Origin: Laccaria trichodermophora
Lineage: Eukaryota; Basidiomycota; Agaricomycetes; Agaricales; Hydnangiaceae
Direction: 5' to 3'
NCBI GenBank assembly: GCA_018417955.1
Contig: JACTVC010000024.1
Location: 124,001 to 188,000 of the forward strand
Length of the DNA: 64,000 nt
This document shows positions 34,385-45,922 of this stretch, piece by piece. Position 1 is the stretch's first letter. Each line of letters opens with the position of its first letter. The notes under the pieces were generated by a model. The model was not told where the DNA came from and searched no databases. It was given only the letters and a program-made list of their open reading frames with translations. The position numbers and the translations under genes were made by a program.

Positions 34385-34880
34385 ATAGATTCAACAGCTT
34401 TCTGAATATATTTAATGTTTGGAATATATACAGGCTTTTAAATCTATAGTTAAATACCCTTCTGAATATATTCAGCCCTATAAATTTTATGTAATCCAAG
34501 GACTGAATATTATATAAAAGCTATAGATATATTCAGAGAAGGGGTGCTGAATATATTCACCCCTCTGAATATATTTAGTCTTTGAATTATAGCATTGAAT
34601 ATATATTCAGAAGGGCATTCAATGTATTCAGCAGCCCTCTGAATATATTTAGTCTTTGAATCTATAGAGCTGAATATATTAAATATCCTTATGAATATAT
34701 TCAGGGACCTTTGGAATATATACAGTTCTCTGAATATATACAGTTCTCAGGATATATTATGTACCACTCTTCAGAATCTATACAGTATCTTTTCCAATCT
34801 ATACAACAATCTTTAAATATATTCTAGGGAAAAAGTAAATATATTTAACATCTGTCTAGATATATTGGAGGAATGCCAAA
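34385..34880. repeat. TGAATATATTCAG palindrome array
   Basis: About fourteen copies or variants of CTGAATATATTCAG (a near-perfect palindrome) in 500 bp, irregularly spaced at 15-45 bp, with TTTGAATCTATAG-like spacers. A few copies (ATATATTCAACC, AATATATTCAACTG, AAATATATTCACTG) also occur at 22,275-22,350 near the other end of the same element. Confidence 0.75.
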
Positions 34881-35019
34881 AAGAGTGAATACTCTTTCAC
34901 AATTATACAACAACTTCATCTTAAAGAAGAAAGCTACATATATCTGCTGAACATGCAAGGGCAGGCTTCAGTAGGTCCCCTCATGAGTAATTGTGAAAAT
35001 CAGAAAGCTTGCTGAGTAA

Positions 35020-35235
35020 AAATCTCTGCTCAGTATTATTAATTTTAATTGCATACAATCATGTACCTCCTACCCCACTCAGTGTCTCTCTCACCATTAT
35101 TAATTATTATTTAAATCTCTGCTCAGTTCCTTCAATTTTAAATACATGCAACTACATGCACCCTTCCACACTCAGTGCTTCTCTCACTATTATTCTTACT
35201 CATCCAAATCTCTCCTCAGTATCTTCAATTGCCTC
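35020..35235 (+). repeat. ~100-bp tandem repeat, two to three units
   Basis: Units share AAATCTCTGCTCAGT(A/T), TCAATTTTAA, CATGTACCTCC or CATGCACCCTTC, CACTCAGTGTCTCTCTCAC and TATTAATT. The overlapping 76-codon frame is repetitive. Confidence 0.65.
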
Positions 35236-35320
35236 TTGAATCCCACTACCAGTTGTGAGTATAAGGTAGGATATTGGAAGGACATTAGATACAGCAGCTG
35301 GTAGGTTTACTCTTCTATTT

Positions 35321-35560
35321 TGGACATAGATAGGAACCCTAACTTCAGGTTCCTTACTTACTTTTTTGCATCAATACTACCATCTGCACCTTACATCCTT
35401 TGACTAGTGCCCATGTCACACAAGCCTGAAGGGCTTTTGTTCTATCATCAACACATCAAGCCAGCTGAGCACCCTGCCATGTGCTCACTTGCAAGGAGTG
35501 AGCACTGACATGTTGTCAGCCATCCATGTCTTCTCCTCTGAATTTCACACTGAGACAAGT
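35321..35560. repeat. second copy of the dispersed repeat at 19,545-19,800
   Basis: Shares AAGGGCTT, AGCCAGCTGAGCACCCTG and CCATG-TGCTCACTT with the copy next to the gag-like fragment. Diverged, same orientation. Confidence 0.55.
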
Positions 35561-35862
35561 CTTTGAGCACTAGTATTTCAGTCTTGTAGTTTAATCCCAC
35601 TATTACTCTGCACTGGCACTCACTTCAAACAGAAATTAGGCTCTTGCACTTATTGTTATCCTCCCAAAAAATGTGTGATGTGATTCAAAAAGGTATAAGG
35701 CTACCATACAAATTATAAACCTGAGTATTGTAGGAGAAAATTGAAATAAGTGAGATACATTGTGTCAATGTCCCATCATCCCAGCTTCCCATGCCATTTG
35801 ACTTCAAACAGAAATTAAGCTCTTGCACTTATTTTTATTCTTCTAAAAAGTGTTTCAAGTAA

Positions 35863-35870
35863 CTCTGAAA
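35863..35870. repeat. 8-bp target duplication of the foldback element, left
   Basis: CTCTGAAA immediately before CACTTCAG. The identical octamer is at 39,412-39,419 immediately after CTGAAGTG. Confidence 0.85.
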
Positions 35871-36129
35871 CACTTCAGTCACCCACCTTGACCAAGCTAT
35901 TAGCTAGGAAATCTTGAAAAATTATCCAGGCTAATAGATCCTTTGGCCAGTTATTTTTTTGCCTCTGGAGAAAAATATATTATTGCATTAGACAAAAATG
36001 TTTGACCTTGAATATTGTGACTGGAAATATTTGGGTTGATATATTGTATTGAAAAATATCCTGGCCATCTGAAAGTGGTCAGAAATATTTGAAGCATGTT
36101 AGAGTGGTAGGAAATGTTTGAAGTGTTTC

Positions 36130-36380
36130 AGACTGGTAGGAAATTTTTTAGCTGTGTGACACTGGTGAAAAATGTTTTAGCCATGTCACACTGCTAAGAA
36201 ATTTTTTAGCCATGTCATACTGCTCAAAAATCTTTTAGCCTTGTCACACTGCTGAAAAATCTTTTGACCATGTCACACTGCTAAGAAATTTTTTAGCCAT
36301 GTCACACTGCTCAAAAATCTTTTAGCCTTGTCACACTGCTCAAAAATTTCTTAGCCATGTCACATAGGCAAAACATTTCC
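36130..36380 (+). repeat. subterminal array of TTTAGCCATGTCACACTGCT units
   Basis: About nine ~29-bp units of the form AAATTTTTTAGCCATGTCACACTGCT, mirrored at 38,905-39,140 in the other arm and present at 58,855-59,000. The TGTCACAC core also occurs in the TIRs of the 19-kb element. Confidence 0.8.
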
Positions 36381-37342
36381 TGCCAGTGTCACAGAGTATC
36401 TGGGGTCCTAGTTTCAAAAAAAAAACTTCAAAAATTTCTACCATTCAAACTTTTATCTTCTGGATTCAACTTTTCTACAAAATTTATCATAAAGATCATT
36501 TTGGTCCTAAACTTGCCTTTTTACTTTTATATTGTATTTTTATTATACTATATATTGCATTCAACTCTATCTATTGGTATTCAGCTATTTGTTATATAGT
36601 TATAGCCTCTGAATTCTGCTCTATCAGATAATAAAGGTTGTTACTGACTGCTCTTATATTGAGTGTATATTAATAACTACCTATAATAGACCAGCCTTAC
36701 TTACTGAATTATTACTGATGTCTATTATTCTTGCAAATTACCAGAAGTAAATATTGGCTGATGTGTGAGCCATATTTCTTCACTGTGGTAGAAGTATGTT
36801 CCTGAAGACTAGAGAGAGTTTGGGAACTGTCAGATTGACTATGCCAGCTATTTTTTTTTTCACTTTTATAGAGGTATTATATTCCTGAGGACTGCAGAGA
36901 GCTCTGAGGATTGTCAGTGTCTAAATATGTATAACATGATATAACATGATATGATGTATTCATATCTGTTCTGTTGACCATAATGATATGTTTAATTTCT
37001 TTCTGACTACCAGTACTTTACTGTGCCCCACCTATTTCTGCAGGAATGGCTAGAATCTCCCAGAATTCTGATCTCTCTATTATAAATACTTGAATTTCCT
37101 TCTTTAAATATAGACCTTAGACCTTGACAACAGTACCCAACAATAAGTTCTATTTTTTCTCATTTTTACCACATTTTCTAAATGATTTTCATTTAAAATA
37201 GTCAATTTTCCTCATTTACTATGATTTCAGCTCTGCAACATTATAACCAATAGTGATTACCATCTACTATTTTCTTTAATGTTTCTTGTATTTTTCTGGT
37301 TATATTTGCATAAATTACCTTATTTGGAAATATGCACAGACT

Positions 37343-37938
37343 ATGTGCACCATACACCAACATTGTCAATAACAGTTAATAGTATGTCTATTCTTTTCTG
37401 TTTTTCTAGCTATATTTGTATCATTTACCATATTAGGAAATGTCCACAGACCATGCATATGGTATCTAAATATTGTTAACAATAGTCTATTATTTTTATC
37501 TTTTTCTTCTGATTTTCTGGCTATATTTTCATTCATTACCATATTTGGAAATATGCACAGACCAAGTAAACAATACATCAACATTATCAACAACTATTTA
37601 TATCATGTGAATTTTTGTTCTAATTTTTCTAGCTATATTTGTATGTGCACAGGCCATCAACAACAGTTTATTATTTTTTCTCCTTTTTTTCTGATAGCAG
37701 TGGTGGTATTGTAAGTGCCAAAATCTTTCCTGGAAGGACAGATCACATGACTACATCACATGGTTATATCACATGACCAGATCATATGACTGTTATATGA
37801 TATGTCACATGACCACATCACATGACAATGTCACCTGACTATCATATCACATGATTGTGTCACATGACTGTATCACATGATATAGAACATGAACAACTAA
37901 AGGATGAGTTAGATGTTTGTTTGTTATTTGTGCTATTG
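37343..37938. other. loop of the foldback element
   Basis: Unpaired centre. The first ~370 bp are repeats of CTATATTTGTAT and AATATGCACAGACCA-like units. The last part is an array of ATCACATGAC units (37,740-37,890). The same two blocks occur in the single-arm relative near 60,000 and 60,900-61,050. Confidence 0.7.
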
Positions 37939-39518
37939 TAGTCTGTGCATATTTCCAAATAAGGTAATTTATGCAAATATAACCAGAAAAATACAAGAAA
38001 CATTAAAGAAAATAGTAGATGGTAATCACTATTGGTTATAATGTTGCAGAGCTGAAATCATAGTAAATGAGGAAAATTGACTATTTTAAATGAAAATCAT
38101 TTAGAAAATGTGGTAAAAATGAGAAAAAATAGAACTTATTGTTGGGTACTGTTGTCAAGGTCTAAGGTCTATATTTAAAGAAGGAAATTCAAGTATTTAT
38201 AATAGAGAGATCAGAATTCTGGGAGATTCTAGCCATTCCTGCAGAAATAGGTGGGGCACAGTAAAGTACTGGTAGTCAGAAAGAAATTAAACATATCATT
38301 ATGGTCAACAGAACAGATATGAATACATCATATCATGTTATATCATGTTATACATATTTAGACACTGACAATCCTCAGAGCTCTCTGCAGTCCTCAGGAA
38401 TATAATACCTCTATAAAAGTGAAAAAAAAAATAGCTGGCATAGTCAATCTGACAGTTCCCAAACTCTCTCTAGTCTTCAGGAACATACTTCTACCACAGT
38501 GAAGAAATATGGCTCACACATCAGCCAATATTTACTTCTGGTAATTTGCAAGAATAATAGACATCAGTAATAATTCAGTAAGTAAGGCTGGTCTATTATA
38601 GGTAGTTATTAATATACACTCAATATAAGAGCAGTCAGTAACAACCTTTATTATCTGATAGAGCAGAATTCAGAGGCTATAACTATATAACAAATAGCTG
38701 AATACCAATAGATAGAGTTGAATGCAATATATAGTATAATAAAAATACAATATAAAAGTAAAAAGGCAAGTTTAGGACCAAAATGATCTTTATGATAAAT
38801 TTTGTAGAAAAGTTGAATCCAGAAGATAAAAGTTTGAATGGTAGAAATTTTTGAAGTTTTTTTTTTGAAACTAGGACCCCAGATACTCTGTGACACTGGC
38901 AGGAAATGTTTTGCCTATGTGACATGGCTAAGAAATTTTTGAGCAGTGTGACAAGGCTAAAAGATTTTTGAGCAGTGTGACATGGCTAAAAAATTTCTTA
39001 GCAGTGTGACATGGTCAAAAGATTTTTCAGCAGTGTGACAAGGCTAAAAGATTTTTGAGCAGTATGACATGGCTAAAAAATTTCTTAGCAGTGTGACATG
39101 GCTAAAACATTTTTCACCAGTGTCACACAGCTAAAAAATTTCCTACCAGTCTGAAACACTTCAAACATTTCCTACCACTCTAACATGCTTCAAATATTTC
39201 TGACCACTTTCAGATGGCCAGGATATTTTTCAATACAATATATCAACCCAAATATTTCCAGTCACAATATTCAAGGTCAAACATTTTTGTCTAATGCAAT
39301 AATATATTTTTCTCCAGAGGCAAAAAAATAACTGGCCAAAGGATCTATTAGCCTGGATAATTTTTCAAGATTTCCTAGCTAATAGCTTGGTCAAGGTGGG
39401 TGACTGAAGTGCTCTGAAAGGTATAAGGCTACTATACAAATTATAAACCAGAGTATTGTAAGAGTGAATTGAATTGAGATGCATCCACAATTTTCAATAA
39501 TACAGCCAAACAATATGA

Positions 39519-40000
39519 ATGGCTGGCACAAGTGCAAGGGTTGGTTGAAGGCTCTGTATTCTCAAGAAAACTCATGGCATACTGTTGTAGATAATGTTGT
39601 TCTGATCCTCTGTGCCAAATATCCAAGGGCAACCTCCAATACCAAATCCATAGTAACCTCAATGGAATTGGCCATAGTAGGGAGGACATTACATGGCTTC
39701 ATGCACAAATGGCTGGCACAAGTGCAGAGCATTGGTTAGAGGCTCTGTATATTCTGATGCTCTATGCCAAATATCTAAGAGCAACCTTCATTACCAAATC
39801 TATAGTAACCTCAATGAAATTGGCCATGTAGGGAGGACATCACATGACTTCATGCACAAATGGCTGGCACAAGTGTAGGAGATTGGTTAGAGGCTCTATA
39901 TTCTTGAAGAAATTTTAAAAGGACACTATTGTAAATTCTGATGCTCTGTGCCCAATATCTAAGAGCTGGCTTTAATACTGAACCAGAAGTAACTTTGTTG
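39519..40000 (+). repeat. subterminal tandem repeat, right side, three units
   Basis: Units start ATGGCTGGCACAAGTG at about 39,519, 39,709 and 39,859. They share GGTTAGAGGCTCTGTAT, TGCCAAATATC and ACCAAATC-ATAGTAACCTC. Lengths are ~190, 150 and 140 bp. The frames across them are repeats of one another. Confidence 0.8.
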
Positions 40001-40055
40001 TATGGGATAGGAGGTATCAATGGCAGAGGTTATTCTGATCTGCTGAATATAATGC

Positions 40056-40450
40056 AACTTCTTTTTGGGAGGGTAGGACACCTGCCAGCTCTCAGATAAA
40101 ATCTATTCAAAGATGAAAACTGTACAAAGCAAAAAAGAATTCATTGAGTAGTGTGACATAGAAGTTTGTGACATTTTATGCTCTTGGCTCCAAAAAGATT
40201 TATTCAGCCTAAAAGATTATATCCAGTGGTGAAAACATAGAATATATTTAATTCAGAGTCTTGGCACTTGAAAGATTTATTTAGTGCAAAAAAATAGATT
40301 CAGTTGTGTGACAGGTAATTGTGTGACACTTCAACTTAGAAATACAAAATAGATACAGTAGATTTATTCAGTACAATAAATAAATACAGTACTACTATTA
40401 GTCATGAAATTACATGACTAATAGTCAGTAGTCAGTGGGTGACTGAAGTG
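40056..40450 (-). repeat. right terminal inverted repeat of the 19-kb element
   Basis: Ends GTGGGTGACTGAAGTG. It is the inverted counterpart of 21,410-21,816. Confidence 0.85.
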
Positions 40451-42215
40451 CATATGGACTCCAACACCATTCCATATGGATTCCATTGGATTCCATATGG
40501 AATGCAGGCATATCCACAATGGATTCCATGGAGCATTCCATATGGATTCCATATGGATTCCATGGAAGACCAATATACTATTAGAATACATATAAATACA
40601 GTATTTATAGTGTCCTTACTATAAGTAAGTAAAAAAGAATTTTTGCAAGTACAAGAATTGAACCCTCGACCTCGTCGATAATTGCAACACTAAGACCAAC
40701 TGAGCCATGCAGGCTTTATTATATGGTAAATTAAAGGTAACTATATACCGCACCAAGGCACATGGCGTTAAATGTGTGACATGCTGTGGCTGGCGCTGAA
40801 ACGTCGCCACGCCGTTCCTTCCTTCCCCACCACCACCATCTGACCATCCGCCGTCCCTCACGACCACGACAAACCACGACCGCCCACATCAATGACGACG
40901 ACATGCCAACGACGCCAACGAGACACGACGACGGACAACGTTGTCACCGACCACCCACGACCATTGACGAGCGGCCAGGACATGAGAGGCAACGTGGCAG
41001 ATGTGCCATGTCGTCCGGACAGTGACAACGCATGCCGTCATCACTGTCCAAGCTGATCAGGTCAGTGCCCCCACCCCCTCTTGTCCCGTATGGCCGACTC
41101 ACACCAGATCCAGGGGCCATGTCGCTGTCTGCGACATGGCAATAATTCGACAACGCGACACGACAACAACAGGGCACGACCACGACACCAACGGGGACGA
41201 GGACGGTGCCACATCACGACACAACCACAACCACCCACCAACATCAACAACCGCCCACAAAGACAATTGCCCACGAAAGCAACCACCCATGACGACAACT
41301 GCCCACGAAACGAAGACGAATGCCCACGAGACGACAACATCAACGACCGCCCACAAAGACGACATGACCGCCCACGCAGACGACACGAAGACGAACACAA
41401 CGCTACGCCCACAAACACAACACGACCGCCCACGACACGACCGCCCACAGCAACCCAGCCCATGGACGGCAAAACGAGCCTGCCACCCACAAACGAGGGC
41501 CCATGGACGAACACGCATGCCCAGGGACGAAGGATTCTGCTGGCGGAAACAGAAATGGGCAACGACGAGCCCAGGTGAGCTCCCCCCTCCCTCCATCACT
41601 CCACACCACCACCCCCTCCATTATACCACACACCACTCCCTCTATCACTCCCCTCCATCTGTTGCTCCTCCTCCCTCTGTTGCTCCCCCTCCCTCTGTTG
41701 CTCTCCCTCCCATTTCTCCCCCCCTTCATCACTCCCCCTCCTATTACTCCCCTTCCATTCATTCCCACCCCTCCCTTCATCACTCCCTCTCTCCTCCATC
41801 ACTCCCTACACCCTCCCCCCTCCATCACTTCCCCTGTCTTCCTCCTCCCTTAAATATTGAAAGTAGTAAAAATAAATTGTGTAGTCTATTCAATACATTT
41901 CAATTTTTTCTGCTCAGCTATGACCATGGAGTAAAGAAACCATGATTCCATAATGTGGACTCAGGAATTATTCCATAGAGTCATTCCATGTGGATTCCAT
42001 ATGGAGTCCATATGGATTCCACCCTAAAAATGGTATAGGACATATGGAATAAAGTATGGAATCCATGTGGAAAAAGCAAGCCATCTGAAAAAAGTATGGA
42101 ATCCATCCACCAAAAGTATGGAATCCATCCCCCCTTCCATGGAATCCATCTGGAATTTCTGCAGTCCACCCCCCATTCCATGGATTCCACATGGAATAAC
42201 CCGGGGAGGGTAAAG
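40451..42215 (+). mobile_element. right part of split composite element CE3
   Basis: Opens with ATTCCATATGG units, then a tRNA-like segment (minus, 40,714-40,630), a CpG-rich CAACGAC/CCACCAC block (40,790-41,560), a CCCTCC-type polypyrimidine tract (41,580-41,850), an A+T-rich stretch, GGAATCCAT units, and the end GGGGAGGGTAAAG. Frames of 160-314 codons in the CpG-rich block are open in many phases at once and are compositional. Confidence 0.75.
40630..40714 (-). ncRNA. tRNA-like, SINE-type Pol III promoter segment
   Basis: On the minus strand: AAAGCCTGCATGGCTCAGTTGG with a perfect A box TGGCTCAGTTGG (40,707-40,696), 31 nt later B box GGTTCAATTCT (40,664-40,654), then a T6 terminator (40,636-40,631). 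The acceptor and anticodon arms do not pair convincingly, so it is tRNA-derived. Confidence 0.65.
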
Positions 42216-42371
42216 TATTGGAAGAATAAGGTATAAAACCTATATTTAAATGCAAGTATATGTTAATTTACACTAATATACACTTCTGCATACTTCTCTT
42301 TACTACTATTCAGTTAACTGTACATTTACACTAATATACACTTCTGCACACCTCTTTCTCTTCACTACTAT

Positions 42372-44748
42372 TTAGTTATCCTCATCATCTTGAGCTTCTT
42401 CATCTAAACCTAAGTTTTCCTCCTCATCTTCATCTGATTTCTTCATCTCTTGTTTGTGGAGGACATACTTTGTGATAGAACAGCATGGTGTGTAAAAACC
42501 AGTTGAAATTTCCAGGTGTCATACATTTGAGAATTGATTGATATCCACCAAGCCATGCATTAAGTTGCTCACAAACCTAGATGTAATACAGTGTTGAGGT
42601 GAGATTGAATCTAAAATAAAAAATACCTGTGTATTGAATGCTCGCTTCAAATATGCTCTACCATTCTTATCATATGCCATGACTACAAGGTTTGGAGCAG
42701 ATCCATCTCCAGGTGAGGGATTACAATATTTTCGGCATAGAAAGTCTAACACCTGATGATTGATATAGTGGTAGGCATCCACAATAAATCGAGTAGTTTT
42801 TTTCCAAATATCCCAACTTCCATTTGCTACTGCAGTTGCAAACACTTGACAACCTTTATCAATACAAATATAATCAGGTCTTGATTCTTCTGTTGGATAA
42901 ACCTTTCCTAGGAAGTTTAAAATATTTGTTGGCAATTCTGATTTATCAAACTTTGTCCAAGCAATAACAACACCACAAGGTGCACAGATAGTTTCAACAC
43001 AATAGAATCTACCTGCACAGAAGTAATTGGGGGCTTCTCGTGGTTCTGCATTTGGAGCATCATGTTGTTGGGGATTTGGTCCTCTGTGATTTGGCTCCCA
43101 AGGATTACTCTCACCAGGGCATTGTAACATCCAGCGGACTCCAGCTTGATTGTGACGTTTGCTGTGCTTTGCATATTTACACCACTCTGGTTGGTGCTGT
43201 TGACATGCAAGTGTCCTTTCTACTCTTCTGTTATTACAACCACAAACCAAGCATTGAGAACCAAGAGCTAAGTGGTGTATATCACACAGTGATCCAGCAC
43301 GTGCATTGGAGAGATCATTAGTGCAATTGTCATATGCACAGTGCTAAAAAAAAGTTGTAAAAAAATGAACTGAGCAGAAAGAATCTAAAAATTATTTACC
43401 TGAGGACCCATAACTATACCATCAAGAACAACCATTCTTATATTTGGGATATCATCAGTATCCATCTCATCATCTGAGGTGACCTGAGGTGCATCAATGT
43501 CCATTTCTTCAGGTGCTCCTTCCAAGGCAGGAATATCATCATCTGTGGCATCAACACCAACAACAGCTGCTGGATTATTGAAAACTGCATCACTAGTCTC
43601 TTTGCGTTTTTGAGTGCATTCATCACATGCATGTTTCTCAGAAGCTCTAATAATTCGATCTTCTCCCAAAAGTGAAAATGCCTGAGTAGTAACTTCTTTG
43701 ATGTTCAAACCATCATCAAATTCAGCATCAATTCCAGATTCCTCAGCAATTGTACAAACAGATTGTTGAACAAATGCTTGCCAGACATGAGCATGAGTAA
43801 TTGAAAGTTCTTTGGTTCCATGTGTATTATTCCAGTACTCTGCAAATGCAGATGCTGAAGCATGGAAGTTATACACAGCATTTATGACTGCTGTTGCAAA
43901 TAGACAATCTGCCCAGATTAATTGGCCAAATTTCAAATATTTGGCTGAGTTGATATAGACTCATTTTAAAGTATTTTGAATGGTTGATGTATCTTCAAAT
44001 CTTTCATGATCAGCTGTATACAATGTTTTACAGCTTTGACACTTTCCAGTGAGCACAGGTACATGTTGATATACAGTCTGCCCTTTGATCAAAGTTACCA
44101 ATGGTATGTCACAAGCCTTGGTGGATTGACGCAATGATCTTGGACTACAGTCTAGGGTTTGACATGCAAATGAAGCTGGACAAATGACATAAGCTGGTTC
44201 AATTTTGCTATTTGATAGAGGGCGCAATTTTCCTTTATAATTTCCCTTCTTATCAAATGTTGACAGTTTTAAACATCCAGCTAGCTTGTCAAGCTTTCCA
44301 GCAATAAGTACAACTTTTGCCTTTCAATCTGGCTCTCACACAAGTTCTTCTTCACAGAATAAAGTTTCAGTCCTCTTATTTCCAAGCTTGTCCACTAGAG
44401 CGCAGTTATCCATCCTGTAACTTGGACTTTGTATTCATCACAATATATCTGCTGTTGTTGACGAAAATGAAGATTTAACAGATCTGGATTTTCAAATAAG
44501 GTGTATGAAACTGCAAGAACAGTAGCCAAAGAAACATTGGACCCAAATATTAATTGTATGGCATCACTAAAAGTGCTGAATGGGATATTTGGGAAGAGAT
44601 GCTGCACTAGAGGGGTAGCATATGTGGGTGAAACTAGACAAGGCCAGATAAAGAACCAGGCAAGAATCCAGTGCTGGCATACAAGAGATATAGCCATTGT
44701 AACAAACATCAAAGTGGATCTGAAGAAAAAAGTAAAACTACTGTACAA
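42372..44748 (-). pseudogene. KDZ transposase of the CxC5/CxC6 type, decayed
   Basis: Reading minus: PLVQHLFPNIPFSTFSDAIQ and QQQIYCDEYKVQ (44,748-44,395); KLDKLAGCLKLSTFDKKGNY (~44,290). The CxC5 segment follows with ICPASFACQTLDCSPRSLRQ and GKCQSCKTLYTADHERF (44,227-43,961), then an in-frame TGA at ~43,960. Next come FGQLIWADCLFATAVINAVY (43,936-43,400), the CxC6-type cluster HCAYDNC-CDIHH-CLVCGCNNRR-CQQHQPEWC (exon 43,343-42,627), RPDYICIDKGCQVFATAVA, and after a 50-nt intron CEQLNAWLGGYQSILKCMT (from 42,576). A frameshift near 42,480 separates the acidic tail. Same superfamily as the 19-kb element's transposase, different subfamily. Confidence 0.75.
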
Positions 44749-44814
44749 ATCAGCTCATTCATGTCCCATGCATATTCTGAAATGAAAAAAAAGGAAAAAA
44801 GTCACAAGTCCTAC

Positions 44815-45399
44815 TTACTCAGAAGCTTCCTCATCCAAATCCCTGTCCCTTGCCTGCCTTGACTTCTTGTGCTTTCTCTGCTCCACATGTCTATCTTTAT
44901 CATGATTCTTCTTTGGACTGTCTGGAGCTTTTCTCTTCCCCTTCAGATCACCATGCTTCTTCAACTCTCCCTCATGATCTTTTCTATCAAGCCATTTCTT
45001 CAAATCAGGAAAGCTCAGCACTTGACTGCTCCTTAAGTTCCACAAATCCTCAGTAGCAAGGCAATCCTCCTCCTCATTAAGCCAGTCTTGCATATCTGGA
45101 TATTCCTCTGCTCTTAGAAATGTAGGCTTCCAGACTTGGTAGAACTGAGTCTTAGCAATAAAGATATGGATAAAGTCAACAATGTTGGGAACCCAGGCAG
45201 CTCCATCATCAAACTGCGACTTCCACTCAGCATCCTTGCTCAAGCCCATAACTGTAGGTGTAGCATTGATGATAGCCTTAAACTTCTGATAGGCTGACTG
45301 TAACCCAGCCTTATCCAGAGAAGCAAGATCTCTGTCAATCCCAAGATATTCTAACAGAAGTGCTTTGTTGGCACTAGAAAGCCTTGAAGGACCAGTCAC
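44815..45399 (-). CDS. hypothetical Lys-rich protein, 194 aa
   Basis: Intact frame with stop. It begins MTGPSRLSSANKALLLEYLG; a central part has FDDGAAWVPNIVDFIHIF and FYQVWKPTFLRAEEYPDM. The last 60 residues are a Lys/Arg/Asp-rich tail (GKRKAPDSPKKNHDKDRHVE) suggestive of nuclear location or nucleic-acid binding. It lies head-on against the CxC5 end of the KDZ pseudogene and just inside the TIR element at 45,409. It may belong to either element. Not recognised. Confidence 0.6.
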   Translation of the reverse strand: MTGPSRLSSANKALLLEYLGIDRDLASLDKAGLQSAYQKFKAIINATPTVMGLSKDAEWKSQFDDGAAWVPNIVDFIHIFIAKTQFYQVWKPTFLRAEEYPDMQDWLNEEEDCLATEDLWNLRSSQVLSFPDLKKWLDRKDHEGELKKHGDLKGKRKAPDSPKKNHDKDRHVEQRKHKKSRQARDRDLDEEASE

Positions 45400-45469
45400 C
45401 TCAGATCTACATCAATGTATTCCGTGGGGGGTTGTCTGGTCCATGTCAAAATTACATCCGAAATTTTGG

Positions 45470-45840
45470 CCATTGTTGCACTAATACAAATCCAGATGTT
45501 TTTTCAGCTGCATTTTTGGATCAGTGATGTTCACCAAGTTAATCACAAATCCGGACATTTTTTCGGCTGCATTTTCGGGGCAATGACATTCAGCATCTTA
45601 AATACAAATCCGGTTGTTTTTTTCGGCCACATTTTCGGAGCAGTGACATTAACTAAGTTAATCACAAATCCGGACGTTTTCTTGGCCACATTTTTGGAGC
45701 ACTGGTATTCTGCATACTAGTGACAAATCCGGACTTTTCTTCAGCCACATATTTGGGGCAGTGACATCCAACATGGCAACCACAAATCCGGACATTTTTT
45801 CAGTCGCATTTTCAGAGCACTTGCAGTCAGCATGTCAATG
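45470..45840 (+). repeat. ~60-bp minisatellite, six units
   Basis: Units follow AATCACAAATCCGGACATTT, TTTCGGC(T/C)(G/A)CATTTTCGG and GCAGTGACATTCA. Two and a half more units of the same repeat are at 50,637-50,770, next to the second copy of this element end. Confidence 0.8.
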
Positions 45841-45922
45841 CTTTGGGTGATCTCTTGAATGCATGTGGCCCAACATTTGGCCATTCTGTAGATTATACTT
45901 TGGGTACCTATGGTACCATTGA

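Larger units (their letters stand above)
35871..39411. mobile_element. 3.54-kb foldback element nested in the 19-kb element
   Basis: Arms 35,871-37,343 and 37,939-39,411 are each 1,473 bp, of equal length, and inverted copies that look essentially identical wherever I compared them, including a 10-base homopolymer. The loop is ~595 bp. Ends are CACTTCAGTCACCCAC; the duplication CTCTGAAA flanks both sides. No coding gene; the mirrored ~80-codon frames at 36,357-36,631 and 38,651-38,925 are the same sequence read from each arm. A diverged single-arm relative starts at 58,524. It should form a very long hairpin. Confidence 0.9.
21410..40450 (-). mobile_element. 19-kb KDZ transposon with cargo genes
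   Basis: Left TIR 21,410-~21,816 and right TIR ~40,056-40,450 are inverted, alike over ~400 bp with small indels, and start identically for more than 40 bp. The unit interrupts composite element CE3 and is bordered by CATATGG on both sides. Contents in order: TIR, degenerate tandem repeats, KDZ/CxC1 transposase gene (minus), unknown gene A (minus), hairpin cluster, unknown gene B (plus), palindrome array, nested 3.54-kb foldback, ~150-195-bp tandem repeats, TIR. KDZ transposons are known in fungi. Two long cargo genes and a ~19-kb length are, to my knowledge, not a standard description. Confidence 0.8.

Noticed and set aside
36357..38925. Pair of identical ~80-aa proteins in opposite orientation
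   Set aside because: They are the same foldback arm read twice; the peptide is low-complexity and the relative at 58,913 diverges without coding constraint.
36130..39140. CRISPR array, because of regular ~29-bp repeats
   Set aside because: Repeats are contiguous without unique spacers, are mirrored in both arms of a foldback, and the organism is eukaryotic.
41001..41945. 314-aa plus frame and 166-aa minus frames
   Set aside because: CpG-rich ACGACAAC block of CE3, open in almost all frames; no motif.
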